From an uncultured Lachnospiraceae bacterium (lineage in GTDB: Bacteria > Bacillota > Clostridia > Lachnospirales > Lachnospiraceae), in contig CAJOMN010000001.1 of assembly GCA_905235745.1 (NCBI GenBank), forward strand, positions 62,001-126,000: a stretch of 64,000 bases of DNA, read 5' to 3'. Positions within the stretch are counted from its first letter, which is position 1. Each line of letters starts with the position of its first letter. This document shows positions 16,782-25,789 of this stretch, piece after piece. Below the pieces are notes generated by a model. That model had not been told where the DNA came from. It worked only from the letters and a program-made list of their open reading frames with translations, and did not search any database. The translations under genes were made by a program, and so were the position numbers.

Positions 16782-17549
16782 CTAACCCTCTGTCAGGATA
16801 CCCATATAATTGCCCATTTTGGACTTCATCTTGCCGAGCGCTTTCGTATGAAGCTGCGATACCCTCGATTCGGACACATCAAGAACATTGCTTATTTCCT
16901 TAAGTGTCAGCTCCTCATAATAGTACAGGACGACAACCATTCTTTCCTTCTCGGTAAGAAGATTGAGCGCCTCACCGAGCATCTGCTTGAGCTCCTCCTG
17001 TTCGAGATGTTCCTCCGGACGGCTTGGCTGTGAGGATAACCCTCTGTTATCGGCAACATCGCTTCCCTGTTCGACAAAATCATCAAGCGACACGAGATTG
17101 GTGACATTCATCTGTGCCTGCCATCCGGAATACTCTTCATCGGAGATCCCGAGAGCCAGGGCTACCTCTTCATCTGTTGCTGTTTTGCCGGTCTGCGCTT
17201 CTATGTCGGCTATTGCCGTAGTGATCTGTTTCTGTCGCTGGCGGACTGTTCTGGGAATCCAGTCCATTTTTCTGATCTGATCAAGAATTGATCCGCGAAT
17301 CCTCAAGGATGCATATGTTTCAAACTTAACATCCTTCCTGGCATCAAATTTGTCGATCGCGTCGATAAGTCCGAATATCCCGTACCCGCACAGATCGTCA
17401 TACTCGACATTGTACCCCAGATACATAGAAAGACGCCCCGCCACAAGCTTGACAAGCGGAGCATACTCAAGTATAAGCTTTTCCCGAAGCTCCGGAGTCG
17501 GATTATTCGTATAATCCTGCCACAGCTTCAGCTTTCCGTTTTCATCCAT
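16782..17549 (-). CDS. sigD: Flagellar sigma factor (sigma-28 family, FliA/SigD)
   Basis: This 255-residue group 3 sigma factor directs late flagellar and chemotaxis genes. Region 2 holds LILEYAPLVKLVAGRLS, YDDLCGYGIFGLIDAIDKFD and KFETYASLRIRGSILDQIRKMDW. Region 3 follows. Region 4 includes LLTEKERMVVVLYYYEELTLKEISNVLDVSESRVSQLHTKAL with the recognition helix. The linker between regions 3 and 4 has an acidic and polar insert (EQGSDVADNRGLSSQPSRPEEH). As in Bacillus, it sits near the end of the large flagellar cluster. The anti-sigma factor FlgM is not in the window. Confidence 0.95.
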   Translation of the reverse strand: MDENGKLKLWQDYTNNPTPELREKLILEYAPLVKLVAGRLSMYLGYNVEYDDLCGYGIFGLIDAIDKFDARKDVKFETYASLRIRGSILDQIRKMDWIPRTVRQRQKQITTAIADIEAQTGKTATDEEVALALGISDEEYSGWQAQMNVTNLVSLDDFVEQGSDVADNRGLSSQPSRPEEHLEQEELKQMLGEALNLLTEKERMVVVLYYYEELTLKEISNVLDVSESRVSQLHTKALGKMKSKMGNYMGILTEG

Positions 17550-17627
17550 TTGCCCCTCCAGATCTTACACCGGCTCATCAAAGACCTGCTTAGCCTTATA
17601 AGCCAATGCACTTTACCAACTCCCTTA

Positions 17628-17966
17628 TTACTCCGGCCCGGCCGCCTCTTCTCCCTCTTCCGGCCGGTCTTCGGCATCATCGCTGACGGAGCCGTTCTCC
17701 TCTCCTTCTTCCTCATTATCCTCATCCGACATCCCGGTCTTGTCGACGACTTCCCCATCATCATCGACCCTGTCTTCATCCGGCTCGTCAATATGAAAAG
17801 AATCAAGGATCATTTTGATCACGACACCGATGACCAGAAATATAATAAGTGTCAATATCAACACAACGAGCATATCTTCCAGACTGTAATGGTTGATATA
17901 TGTGACGATCACGGCTACCGCGCCTGCAAGAAGCATTACCAGCGCAGGTATGCGATTAGTATTCAT
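17628..17966 (-). CDS. Small two-helix membrane protein with acidic tail
   Basis: This protein is unrecognised. From the ATG at 17966 it has 112 residues: two adjacent hydrophobic helices (about 6-22 and 32-53, LVVLILTLIIFLVIGVVI) and a very acidic tail of about 55 residues rich in Asp and Glu. An ATG at 17999 would extend it into cheD without a better ribosome binding site. It lies between cheD and the sigma factor gene and is probably cotranscribed. The position suggests a link to motility, but nothing in the sequence defines a function. Confidence 0.65.
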   Translation of the reverse strand: MNTNRIPALVMLLAGAVAVIVTYINHYSLEDMLVVLILTLIIFLVIGVVIKMILDSFHIDEPDEDRVDDDGEVVDKTGMSDEDNEEEGEENGSVSDDAEDRPEEGEEAAGPE

Positions 17967-17982
17967 ATATAAAGCCCGCTTC

Positions 17983-18468
17983 CTATATTGTCTTGACACC
18001 CTTGCCGACTGCTTTGATCACATAATCGCCGGTCTCGGGATAGAATTCAACGGTCCTACCGAAGTTAAGTCCCGTATCACTTGCAAGGATCGGGATCTTG
18101 AGCTCCGCAAGCACCTTTTTAACTGCTTCCACGTTTCTCTCACCTACCGCAGTCATATCATTCTTACTCTGAAATGCGAACATCTGCGCCCCTCCGGCGA
18201 TCTTGGCGACAAGCCTTGATCTGTTACCTCCGGCGGCTACTATGATCCTCACCAGCTCTTTCGTTCCCGTATCCGCAAATTTGGGAATATTGTTATGATT
18301 ATCAAAACTGTTGCTGTCCGGCAACATGATATGCGCCAGGCCCCCGATCTTCGTGGCGGGATCTCTTATGGCGATCCCGACGCATGATCCAAGACCAAGT
18401 GTTGTAATGGCATCCGGAGCTTTGCACAGTTTCAGATCCGCCATGCCAACCTTAATCATTTCACCCAT
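17983..18468 (-). CDS. cheD: Chemoreceptor glutamine deamidase CheD
   Basis: CheD deamidates glutamines of chemoreceptors and is also a partner of CheC. The 161 residues contain the catalytic Cys in TLGLGSCVGIAI (about 28), the His in GGLAHIMLP (about 46) and the family block NRSRLVAKIAGGAQMF with GERNVEAVKKVL. The Cys-His-Thr site appears intact. The gene follows cheC by 57 bp with GAGGAAG before the ATG. It belongs to the CheC-CheD-CheY adaptation branch typical of Bacillota. Confidence 0.95.
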   Translation of the reverse strand: MGEMIKVGMADLKLCKAPDAITTLGLGSCVGIAIRDPATKIGGLAHIMLPDSNSFDNHNNIPKFADTGTKELVRIIVAAGGNRSRLVAKIAGGAQMFAFQSKNDMTAVGERNVEAVKKVLAELKIPILASDTGLNFGRTVEFYPETGDYVIKAVGKGVKTI

Positions 18469-18525
18469 TATCTTCCTCGTTAATCATCATACAAGCCACG
18501 CCTGTTCATAAGCAGGAGGCATGAC

Positions 18526-19143
18526 CTACATCCCAATGGATGTTAATATCTTATCATAGGACTCAAGATCCGGAACAAGTATAAAATAACCTTCCAGCTT
18601 AACATCGTCCGTAAATTCGGTCGCTATCAGAAGCATCTTATCACTGATCGCCCCGAATTCGATCGCGGGAACCGACAGTATCGCTCCGCACATATCTATG
18701 CATATATCCGGAGGCGACGGATAGATATTCAGATTGGTAAGCGTGGAAAGTGATGACAGATAGGAACCCGTGATAATGTTTCCGATCTCCTTGAGAGCGG
18801 ACAGTTCCATCTCGTCAAATTCCCCGTTCGGATCATCATTCGTGGTACCCATAAGCCTTCCGACCAAAGTCCTGGCAGATGATTTTTCCAGAAGGAACAT
18901 TATCGAGCCGTTGATATCTCCCTCAACTACGAGATATATCCCGGCCATGATCTGCTCTTCGCCGCCCATGGCTTCTCCGACCTCGGAGAACTCCAGCAGG
19001 TCAACCTTGGGAACATGCATGTCCACTTTGGTATTGAGCATCTGTGCAAGGGCTGTTGTGGCGTTTCCCGCACCGATATTTCCTATTTCGCGGAGTACAT
19101 CAAAATATACTCCTTCCATATTGTTAAGATCAACTTTTGCCAT
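18526..19143 (-). CDS. cheC: CheY-P phosphatase CheC
   Basis: CheC dephosphorylates CheY-P and is stimulated by CheD. The 205-residue protein has the duplicated active-site helix pattern E-x-x-N. The first is VLREIGNIGAGNATTAL with the following Pro of HVPKV; the second is ALKEIGNIITGSYLSSL with PSPPDI. Both Glu and Asn pairs are present, so two phosphatase centres are likely. The order cheW-cheC-cheD, with one-base spacing after cheW, fits a single operon. Confidence 0.95.
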   Translation of the reverse strand: MAKVDLNNMEGVYFDVLREIGNIGAGNATTALAQMLNTKVDMHVPKVDLLEFSEVGEAMGGEEQIMAGIYLVVEGDINGSIMFLLEKSSARTLVGRLMGTTNDDPNGEFDEMELSALKEIGNIITGSYLSSLSTLTNLNIYPSPPDICIDMCGAILSVPAIEFGAISDKMLLIATEFTDDVKLEGYFILVPDLESYDKILTSIGM

Positions 19144-19144
19144 A

Positions 19145-19606
19145 TTATGCGTTATCCTTCTCGTTAATTACAGCATTAAGATCCAGAAGAGATATCAGGG
19201 TTTCCCCGTTCTTGCCGATACCGTTGATATAGGTCTCATCGACCTTTCTGTCATGTGTTACCTCATCTATCGAACGCTCGTCAAGAGTTACGACCTCTCT
19301 TACTTCATCCACTATCAATCCTATCGGGGCATTATTCTCCATCTTGACGATAATGATCCTTGTCTTGTTCGTAAACTCATCCGGCTCGAGATCCATTTTG
19401 ACACGTATGCTCATTACCGGAACAACCTCGCCGCGGATATTGATAACTCCCGAAAAATACGGCTGTACATGAGGCACCCTTGTAATGCTCTGCATCCTTA
19501 CGATATTATCGATATAACTGATATCGATACCGTACTGCTCCTCTCCGATCTTGATAACTATATACTGAACAGTGTCATATTCTCTTGCAATATTCAACGC
19601 ATCCAT
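19145..19606 (-). CDS. cheW: Chemotaxis coupling protein CheW
   Basis: CheW links chemoreceptors to the kinase CheA in polar arrays. The 153-residue protein is a single CheW domain: QYIVIKIGEEQYGIDISYID, then RVPHVQPYFSGVINIRGEVVPV, and IGLIVDEVREVVTLDE. No extra response-regulator domain is fused, so this is CheW rather than CheV. It lies 18 bp after cheA and one base before cheC. Confidence 0.96.
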   Translation of the reverse strand: MDALNIAREYDTVQYIVIKIGEEQYGIDISYIDNIVRMQSITRVPHVQPYFSGVINIRGEVVPVMSIRVKMDLEPDEFTNKTRIIIVKMENNAPIGLIVDEVREVVTLDERSIDEVTHDRKVDETYINGIGKNGETLISLLDLNAVINEKDNA

Positions 19607-19624
19607 TTTATTTCCTCCCGCTGC

Positions 19625-21772
19625 TTATATCAGAACATTTGCATCAAGTATCAGAGCAACCTCTCCGTCGCCGAGGATCGTGGCGCCCGAGATCAGGTGG
19701 CTGCTGCAGTTGATGTATTTGCCGAGTGATTTGATAACGATCTCCTGCTGTCCGATAAGCTCGTCAACAACAAGACCCGCCAGCTGATCACCTTTCTTGA
19801 CAATGATAACGACAAGATTGGAATCGTTCTCTCTTTCGCCCTCAACACCGAGAACATCCCGAAGCCTGATGATGGGAATAACGGTATTGCGGAGATTGAT
19901 GACCTCTCTCGCCTCAACATATTTGATGTCTTCTTCGGCAACATCTTCGATAGTCTGAATGCTGCCAAGCGAAATGGCGTATTTCTCGTTTCCGATAACA
20001 ACCATGAGAGCCTGGATGATGGCAAGTGTAAGAGGAAGCCTGATCGTCCATGTGCTGCCCTCTCCGAGCTTGGTCTTGACGGAAACATCTCCGCCGAGAG
20101 CACCGATCTTGCTTCTTACGACATCAAGTCCCACGCCCCTGCCGGATACATCCGTAACAACCTTTGCGGTTGAGAAGCTCGGAAGGAACAGGATATCTAT
20201 GATCTCCTTCTCGCTCATCGCCTCACCCTGTTCGGGTGTGATGACTCCGCGTTCTATCGCTTTTTGCTTAACGGCTTCGGTATCGATACCGTTACCGTCA
20301 TCTCTTACCTCGATAACAACGTTGTTGCCGTCCTGATATGCATCGAGATAAATCTGTCCGGTCTCGCTCTTGCTGCGCTCTTTTCTGACCTCGGGACTCT
20401 CAAGGCCATGATCGGCACTGTTACGGAGCAGATGCATCAGAGGATCTCCGATCTCATCAACAACGGTACGGTCAAGTTCTGTTTCCTCACCGCTCATGTG
20501 AAGCTCCATCGGCTTGTTGAGCTTCTTGGACAGGTCTCTTATCATACGCGGGAACTTATTGACAACGCTCTCGATAGGAACCATTCGAACCTTCATGACC
20601 GATTCATGCAGATTGGTGGTTACGCTCTCAAGATATTCTATCTGCTCGTTGAATCCCGTGTGAGCACCCTGATTATCACTCGTTGCAAAGCTGACAAGTG
20701 AATTCTTGGCAATGATAAGCTCGCTGACAAGGTTCATCAGCACATCGAGCTTTTCAATATCAACACGAACCGTCCGGTTAACAGCGGGCTTATTAGCGCC
20801 GCCACTCTTCTTGCTATCCGCGCCTTTGCTGTCCTTGGCTGCCGGAGCGGTGGGCGCGGGAGCGGTAGTCGCTGCCGGCTCTGTGCCGGGTTCATTCGCT
20901 GCAGCATCCTCTGCGGGTGCAGCCGCCTCTTCCTCTTCGTCCTCGTTTGCGATCTTGGCTTTATCCATGTCGATCTCGTCACCGACGACATGATCGATCT
21001 CGGAAACACTCATGACTGCTTCTTTTACCTTGTCGAGAGGTGAATCCGTAACAAAATAAAGCGAGAAATCAAAATCAAACTTCTCATCTTCTATATCCTG
21101 AACCGAAGGTTCCGAAATGATAACTTCGCCGAGCTCTTCAAGCGCCTTAAATACAAGGAATGCTCTCGCGGCCTTAAGAATACACGAATCCTGAATGAAA
21201 ACGGTCAGACCGTATACCTTCTGGTTGTTCTTGATAGCCTCTGAGATCACATGCTGTTCGGGCTCATGAAGTACTATGTCATTCCATTTCTCCTCGCCGG
21301 AGGCTGAATCGTCCGAACCGGCAGATGCTTTTGCATCATCCCCGCCTTCTTCCGCTTTGGGAGACGCTTCTTCCGCCGAAGATGCTGCCTCACCGTTAAG
21401 GATTGCCTGAAGCTCCTTGATTATCGGCTCGTTCTCATTCGTTCCTTCATCCTGATTTTCGGCAATGTTCTCCCTGTACTCTTCAAGAGCATCGAGCGCC
21501 TGGAACAGGATATCGACCATATGTCCGTCGACCTTGATCTTGCCGTTCCTGACCTCGGAGAACACATTCTCCATATCATGAGTCAGATTCTGCATTCTCT
21601 TATAGCCCATTGTTCCGGCCATTCCTTTAAGAGAATGCGCGGCACGGAAGATCTCATTAATGGTATCCTCGTTCTCCGGCTCGTTCTCCAGGATCATCAG
21701 CTGATCCGAAAGAGTCTGTAAATGTTCGTTTGTTTCATCAAGGAAAATTCCGAGATATTGGCTTACATCCAT
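19625..21772 (-). CDS. cheA: Chemotaxis histidine kinase CheA
   Basis: CheA autophosphorylates in response to receptors and passes phosphate to CheY and CheB. The 715 residues show all five domains. P1 has the phosphorylated His in FRAAHSLKGMAGTMGY (about 48). P2 follows an acidic linker (about 175-265). An Ala/Pro/Glu linker precedes P3 dimerisation at about 335-400. The P4 ATPase has LLRNSADHGLESP, DDGNGID and GRGVGLDVV. P5 is a CheW-like domain at the end (about 580-715). It begins two bases after cheB stops. The P1-P2 and P2-P3 linkers are long but otherwise normal. Confidence 0.97.
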   Translation of the reverse strand: MDVSQYLGIFLDETNEHLQTLSDQLMILENEPENEDTINEIFRAAHSLKGMAGTMGYKRMQNLTHDMENVFSEVRNGKIKVDGHMVDILFQALDALEEYRENIAENQDEGTNENEPIIKELQAILNGEAASSAEEASPKAEEGGDDAKASAGSDDSASGEEKWNDIVLHEPEQHVISEAIKNNQKVYGLTVFIQDSCILKAARAFLVFKALEELGEVIISEPSVQDIEDEKFDFDFSLYFVTDSPLDKVKEAVMSVSEIDHVVGDEIDMDKAKIANEDEEEEAAAPAEDAAANEPGTEPAATTAPAPTAPAAKDSKGADSKKSGGANKPAVNRTVRVDIEKLDVLMNLVSELIIAKNSLVSFATSDNQGAHTGFNEQIEYLESVTTNLHESVMKVRMVPIESVVNKFPRMIRDLSKKLNKPMELHMSGEETELDRTVVDEIGDPLMHLLRNSADHGLESPEVRKERSKSETGQIYLDAYQDGNNVVIEVRDDGNGIDTEAVKQKAIERGVITPEQGEAMSEKEIIDILFLPSFSTAKVVTDVSGRGVGLDVVRSKIGALGGDVSVKTKLGEGSTWTIRLPLTLAIIQALMVVIGNEKYAISLGSIQTIEDVAEEDIKYVEAREVINLRNTVIPIIRLRDVLGVEGERENDSNLVVIIVKKGDQLAGLVVDELIGQQEIVIKSLGKYINCSSHLISGATILGDGEVALILDANVLI

Positions 21773-21774
21773 GA

Positions 21775-22941
21775 TTAATGTACCCCCACGTTCTTAGTAA
21801 TCTGCTCCGCTACGCTCCCGAGCGGAACCACCTCACTGACGAGTCCCGTCATTGCTATTGATTTTGGCATTCCATATACTGTACAGGTGCCCTGATCCTG
21901 TGCGATTATATATGTCTGTTTCTTCAGGTCGAGATTCTTGATGCCTGCCGTACCGTCCGCGCCCATTCCGGTGAGTACCACACATATGACCTCATCATAA
22001 TCACAGTCGACGAGTGATTCGTACATGTAGTTGGCGCAGGGCTTGACACCCTCTCTGCTCGGTTCGTCCGAGTACTTGATGCAGTGCGCTCCGTTCTTCT
22101 TTTCCAGCTTCATGTGGACACCGCCCGGGGCAATGTATACATGACCGTTTTCGATCCTCTCGCCGTTTACCGCTTCGCTGACCCTGATATGCGAAACCTC
22201 ATCGAGCCTGTCGGCAAGTGATGCGGTAAATCCCTGCGGCATATGCTGCACAAGCAGTACCGGACAAGGCAGATCCGCCGGAAGGAGAGGTATGATGTCA
22301 TTCAATGCCTTGGGACCGCCGGTCGAACTTGCGATCGCCACGATCTTCCTGCGTCCTCTGTGGTCGACCTTTCTGAGCCGTACATCCACCTGGTCGGTAT
22401 GTGTCGAAAGCGAGGCTCTCTGCCTGTCACTTGCAAGCTTTTCCGCCGTTGTATGGATGTTGACGTCGAAACGCTTTGTGAACGTCTGACCATGTCCCGC
22501 TCCTCTTGCCGGAAGTGTTGCACCTCCGAATCTTGGCATCGGCGCGGTCGCCACAACATACAGATGATTCAGGAATTCCGATGAAAACGAATCAACTCTC
22601 GCGTTTGCCACATTCTCGGGCTTCTTGATAAAATCAATCGCCCCGAGGGCTAACGCGTCAAGCGTTTCCCTGGCTCCTTCGCCGGTCGTGGTGCTAGCCA
22701 TCATGACCCTGGCGCTTACGTGAGACTTCTGCATCTCCTGAAGCATCTGAATTCCGGTCATCTTCGGCATATATACGTCGAGCACGACCGCATCAAACTC
22801 TTTCTCGCAGATGAGCTTGAAGCCTTCAGCACCGTCGGATGCAGTATTCACAACCTCAAACCTGTCGTCGGAATTTATTATATCACAAAAGACCCTTCTC
22901 ATGAGTGCAGAGTCATCGACAAGCAGAATTTTTTTCTTCAT
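21775..22941 (-). CDS. cheB: Chemoreceptor methylesterase CheB
   Basis: CheB removes methyl groups from receptors and can deamidate them. The 388-residue protein has an N-terminal receiver (LVDDSALMRR, phosphoacceptor Asp in AVVLDVYMPKMTG, Lys in FIKKPEN), a linker of about 60 residues, and the esterase domain. The catalytic Ser lies in ASSTGGPKAL, the His in QHMPQGFT and the Asp in LTGMGADGT. The partner methyltransferase gene cheR is not in this window. Confidence 0.96.
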   Translation of the reverse strand: MKKKILLVDDSALMRRVFCDIINSDDRFEVVNTASDGAEGFKLICEKEFDAVVLDVYMPKMTGIQMLQEMQKSHVSARVMMASTTTGEGARETLDALALGAIDFIKKPENVANARVDSFSSEFLNHLYVVATAPMPRFGGATLPARGAGHGQTFTKRFDVNIHTTAEKLASDRQRASLSTHTDQVDVRLRKVDHRGRRKIVAIASSTGGPKALNDIIPLLPADLPCPVLLVQHMPQGFTASLADRLDEVSHIRVSEAVNGERIENGHVYIAPGGVHMKLEKKNGAHCIKYSDEPSREGVKPCANYMYESLVDCDYDEVICVVLTGMGADGTAGIKNLDLKKQTYIIAQDQGTCTVYGMPKSIAMTGLVSEVVPLGSVAEQITKNVGVH

Positions 22942-22967
22942 TTTTCCTCCAAAATCGCGTTTTTTAC

Positions 22968-23696
22968 CTAAAAAGTGCCTCTTTCGCGATGCCTCATCTT
23001 CCGCTCTTCTTCAAAAATATACTTGATGATGCTCTCACGGTCATCATTGACCATATTAACGAACTGTATCCTGTTTTCGTAGGAATCATCACGATTTTCC
23101 ATCAGCGTAGACTTGAGTACCTTGCCGATAAGCTTGTACTCGGTGACCTCGCCGTTTACAAACAGTGAGAATACAAACCTTATAAGCGACCCTTCCGTGT
23201 ACTTTACCTGTGAGATAAATCTGGCGCCGCCTCCGCTTATATCCACCATAGTGCCGTTATCAAACGTCAGATCCGTATCGAGGAACTGTACCTGTTCGAG
23301 GCTTTTTCTGTCGGTATTGTCGTCTATCGCCTTGCTCTTCATGTCAAGAACCGTGCTGAGACGGTAATATTCCCTTCTCTGATACTTCTGAAGATCGGTC
23401 TCAAGCTCCATGGACAATACGAACAGGTTGTTGCTCTTATATCTTTCGATTACTCTCGCCAGGCACTGGTACAGCCCGTTTGCGGTATAAAAGCACAGGC
23501 TGTATTCGGTATCGACCGGCAGGAGCACTATCTTGCTCTTTTCCGTAGGCATCGCGATCTTGATGATATCTTCGCTTTCTATATCATACAGTTCACTCGT
23601 GTAAGTCTTGCGCGTTACCTCGCCCAGTTCCCCCGTTGTCTTCTGGATCGATTCAATCTCTATCTTATTCCCGATCTGGACAAATTTTGAAATCAT
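22968..23696 (-). CDS. PilZ-domain flagellar brake protein (YcgR/YpfA type)
   Basis: The 242-residue protein has an N-terminal YcgR-like domain (about residues 1-100) and a C-terminal PilZ domain. The cyclic di-GMP motifs are visible: RR-x-x-x-R in YQRREYYRL near 108 and D-x-S-x-G-G in VDISGGGARF near 160. Such proteins bind c-di-GMP and act on the motor or stator to slow swimming. Its place between flhG and cheB is the usual one in Clostridia and supports the role. Confidence 0.92.
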   Translation of the reverse strand: MISKFVQIGNKIEIESIQKTTGELGEVTRKTYTSELYDIESEDIIKIAMPTEKSKIVLLPVDTEYSLCFYTANGLYQCLARVIERYKSNNLFVLSMELETDLQKYQRREYYRLSTVLDMKSKAIDDNTDRKSLEQVQFLDTDLTFDNGTMVDISGGGARFISQVKYTEGSLIRFVFSLFVNGEVTEYKLIGKVLKSTLMENRDDSYENRIQFVNMVNDDRESIIKYIFEEERKMRHRERGTF

Positions 23697-23705
23697 ACCT
23701 TTCTC

Positions 23706-24584
23706 CTATCTGTTTCTTACCATTGATGCGAAAAATCCCGACATCCCCCTCTTATGGTATATCGGATCCGTTGCATTTGTCTCAAGAGCCTGCGCAAGAT
23801 CCGCAAATGCCTGCGCGCTCTTCGCATTCGGATTCTGTATCGATATCGGCATCTGGCTCATTACCGCCTTGACAAGCTCATGATCCTCGGGAATGACCCC
23901 CACAAGTGTAAGAGGGATCTTAAGATACCGTCCGACTACCGCATTAAGCTTTGTATACAGCTGCCTGCCCTCCTCAAAGCTGCCGACCTTGTTAGCCGCA
24001 ACCTTTATCACGGAATTGCTGCGGTCGAACCTGGCGTGTCTTGCGAGTGCCTTGAGCAGGGAATACGAATCCGTGATCGACGTCGGCTCCGGTGTAGTAA
24101 CGAGCAGTATCTCCCCGCTTGCCACCAGGAACTCAAGAACCGCGTCGCTGATCCCCGCACCCGTGTCTATTATTATAACATCCGCCATAAGATCAAGTTC
24201 GGCAAGATTGCTGATAAGATAATCAATATAATCCTTGCCGAGATTGGACAGGCTGGCAATGCCCGAACCTCCCGAGATAAAGCCTATATCCATCGGACCT
24301 GTCGTTATGATGTCGCGGATGTTCATTCCGTGATATATAAGATCCGCAAGATTATACCTGGGGATAGCTCCGAACATCACTTCTATGTTAGCCATTCCGA
24401 AATCGGCGTCGAAGATGATGACCCTTTTACCCATACGCCTGAACTGCACCGCAAGGTTTATCGAGACATTTGACTTGCCGACGCCGCCCTTGCCGCTTGT
24501 GACCGTTATGACCCTTGCAGCCGGATGCGAGCTTAGATTGTTGTTCTTAATAATATTTCTGAGTCCGTCAGCCTGGTCCATCAT
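23706..24584 (-). CDS. flhG: Flagellar number regulator FlhG (MinD-like ATPase)
   Basis: FlhG is a ParA/MinD-family ATPase that, with the GTPase FlhF, controls number and placement of flagella. The 292 residues carry the deviant Walker A motif TSGKGGVGKSNVSINLA (about 29-45) and the DADFGMANIEVMFG block. Switch II lies in IIIDTGAGISDAVLEFL, and LVTTPEPTSITDSYSL follows. The ATG overlaps the flhF stop (ATGA), so translation is coupled. A short N-terminal DQADGLR segment matches the FlhF-activating region (DQAxxLR) of the family. Confidence 0.95.
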   Translation of the reverse strand: MMDQADGLRNIIKNNNLSSHPAARVITVTSGKGGVGKSNVSINLAVQFRRMGKRVIIFDADFGMANIEVMFGAIPRYNLADLIYHGMNIRDIITTGPMDIGFISGGSGIASLSNLGKDYIDYLISNLAELDLMADVIIIDTGAGISDAVLEFLVASGEILLVTTPEPTSITDSYSLLKALARHARFDRSNSVIKVAANKVGSFEEGRQLYTKLNAVVGRYLKIPLTLVGVIPEDHELVKAVMSQMPISIQNPNAKSAQAFADLAQALETNATDPIYHKRGMSGFFASMVRNR

Positions 24585-25789
24585 TTACCTCCGAGGAGCT
24601 GCTTGACCGTTGACTGGGGCGAGAAAACAGCTATATCATCCGGAACGTTCTGTCCGCATGTCACGTATGACATTGAAGCTCCCGTATGCATACAAAGGTT
24701 GAACAGGTTGCCGAGCGTTGTGGTCTCGTCCAGCTTGGTAAATATGAGCTTATAATCCGTGAACTCGGAATATGCATCCGCGATCGTGAGCAGATCCCTG
24801 TACTTTGTAGTGGCACTGACAACCAGATAAGTGTCCTTATCAACGGAATCTCCGATGCAGGACAGGAAATGCGCCATCGCATCCTTCTGAGCCTCGTTGT
24901 GCTGTGAATGTCCCGCGGTATCGACAAGAATATAGTCATAGTCCTTGTAATCGTCTAAGGCTGCAGTCATCTCTTCTTCCGTATATATGACCCTGAACGG
25001 AACATTGAGTATACCCGCATAGGTCTTGAGCTGTTCCGCGGCGGCTATCCTGTATGTATCGGTCGTAAGGAGCACAACCTTTTTCTTGTGATTGATGCAC
25101 AGCTTTGACGCGAGCTTGGCGATCGTGGTCGTCTTGCCGACTCCGGTAGGACCGATGAAGAAGATCACGCGCTGTCTCTCCAGCCCGAGAGGTATCGTAA
25201 CGGGCTGTCCGAACTTCAGTATCATCTTCTGATATATGTTTCCGAGGATAAAATCAACACTCGATTTGGGCGTATTGATCTTGCCGATCTCATCAAGAAG
25301 CTCGTTCGCGTATTTCTCGGCGACCTCATTATCAATGAGCGTATTGTATATAAGCTTAAGGAAAGCGACTGAGTCGTCTTCCTCGCCGGCCGTCTCGAAT
25401 TCGTCCTTCTCAGGTTCCTTTGTCAGCTGCTTTTCCAGAAGCGACTGGAGGCTGTCAAGGCGCTGCTCGATGACTTTTTCATTCTTGCCCTTATCCGGTA
25501 CGGGCTCATCGTCCGCAATGATATCTGCCCCGGCCGGCATCTGCTGCCGTACCATTCCGCGGTTGATGCTCTGCCTTGCAAGCTCGGAAAACGGATTGGA
25601 CGAAGGCGTCCTTTCCGACTCTTCTTCCATACCGACGGTGACTTCCACGACGGGCTTTCGCATGAAGGATGTCAGACCTTTTTTTCTGACGCTGCGGACG
25701 CTCATGATGACGACGTTCTCGCCCATCTCCTTCCTTGCTGCCGATACGGCCTCTTCTTCGGTTTTTGCCTGAAACTTTTTGATTATCAT
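24581..25789 (-). CDS. flhF: Signal-recognition-particle-type GTPase FlhF
   Basis: FlhF marks the site of flagellum assembly. The 402-residue protein has a basic N-terminal region (MIIKKFQAKTEEEAVSAARKEMG), a variable charged linker to about 130, then the N and G domains. Motifs are the P-loop GPTGVGKTTTIAKLA, DTYRIAAAEQLKTYA, DTAGHSQHNE and TKLDETTTLG. It begins directly after flhA and overlaps flhG. The order flhB-flhA-flhF-flhG is the standard one. Confidence 0.96.
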   Translation of the reverse strand: MIIKKFQAKTEEEAVSAARKEMGENVVIMSVRSVRKKGLTSFMRKPVVEVTVGMEEESERTPSSNPFSELARQSINRGMVRQQMPAGADIIADDEPVPDKGKNEKVIEQRLDSLQSLLEKQLTKEPEKDEFETAGEEDDSVAFLKLIYNTLIDNEVAEKYANELLDEIGKINTPKSSVDFILGNIYQKMILKFGQPVTIPLGLERQRVIFFIGPTGVGKTTTIAKLASKLCINHKKKVVLLTTDTYRIAAAEQLKTYAGILNVPFRVIYTEEEMTAALDDYKDYDYILVDTAGHSQHNEAQKDAMAHFLSCIGDSVDKDTYLVVSATTKYRDLLTIADAYSEFTDYKLIFTKLDETTTLGNLFNLCMHTGASMSYVTCGQNVPDDIAVFSPQSTVKQLLGGK

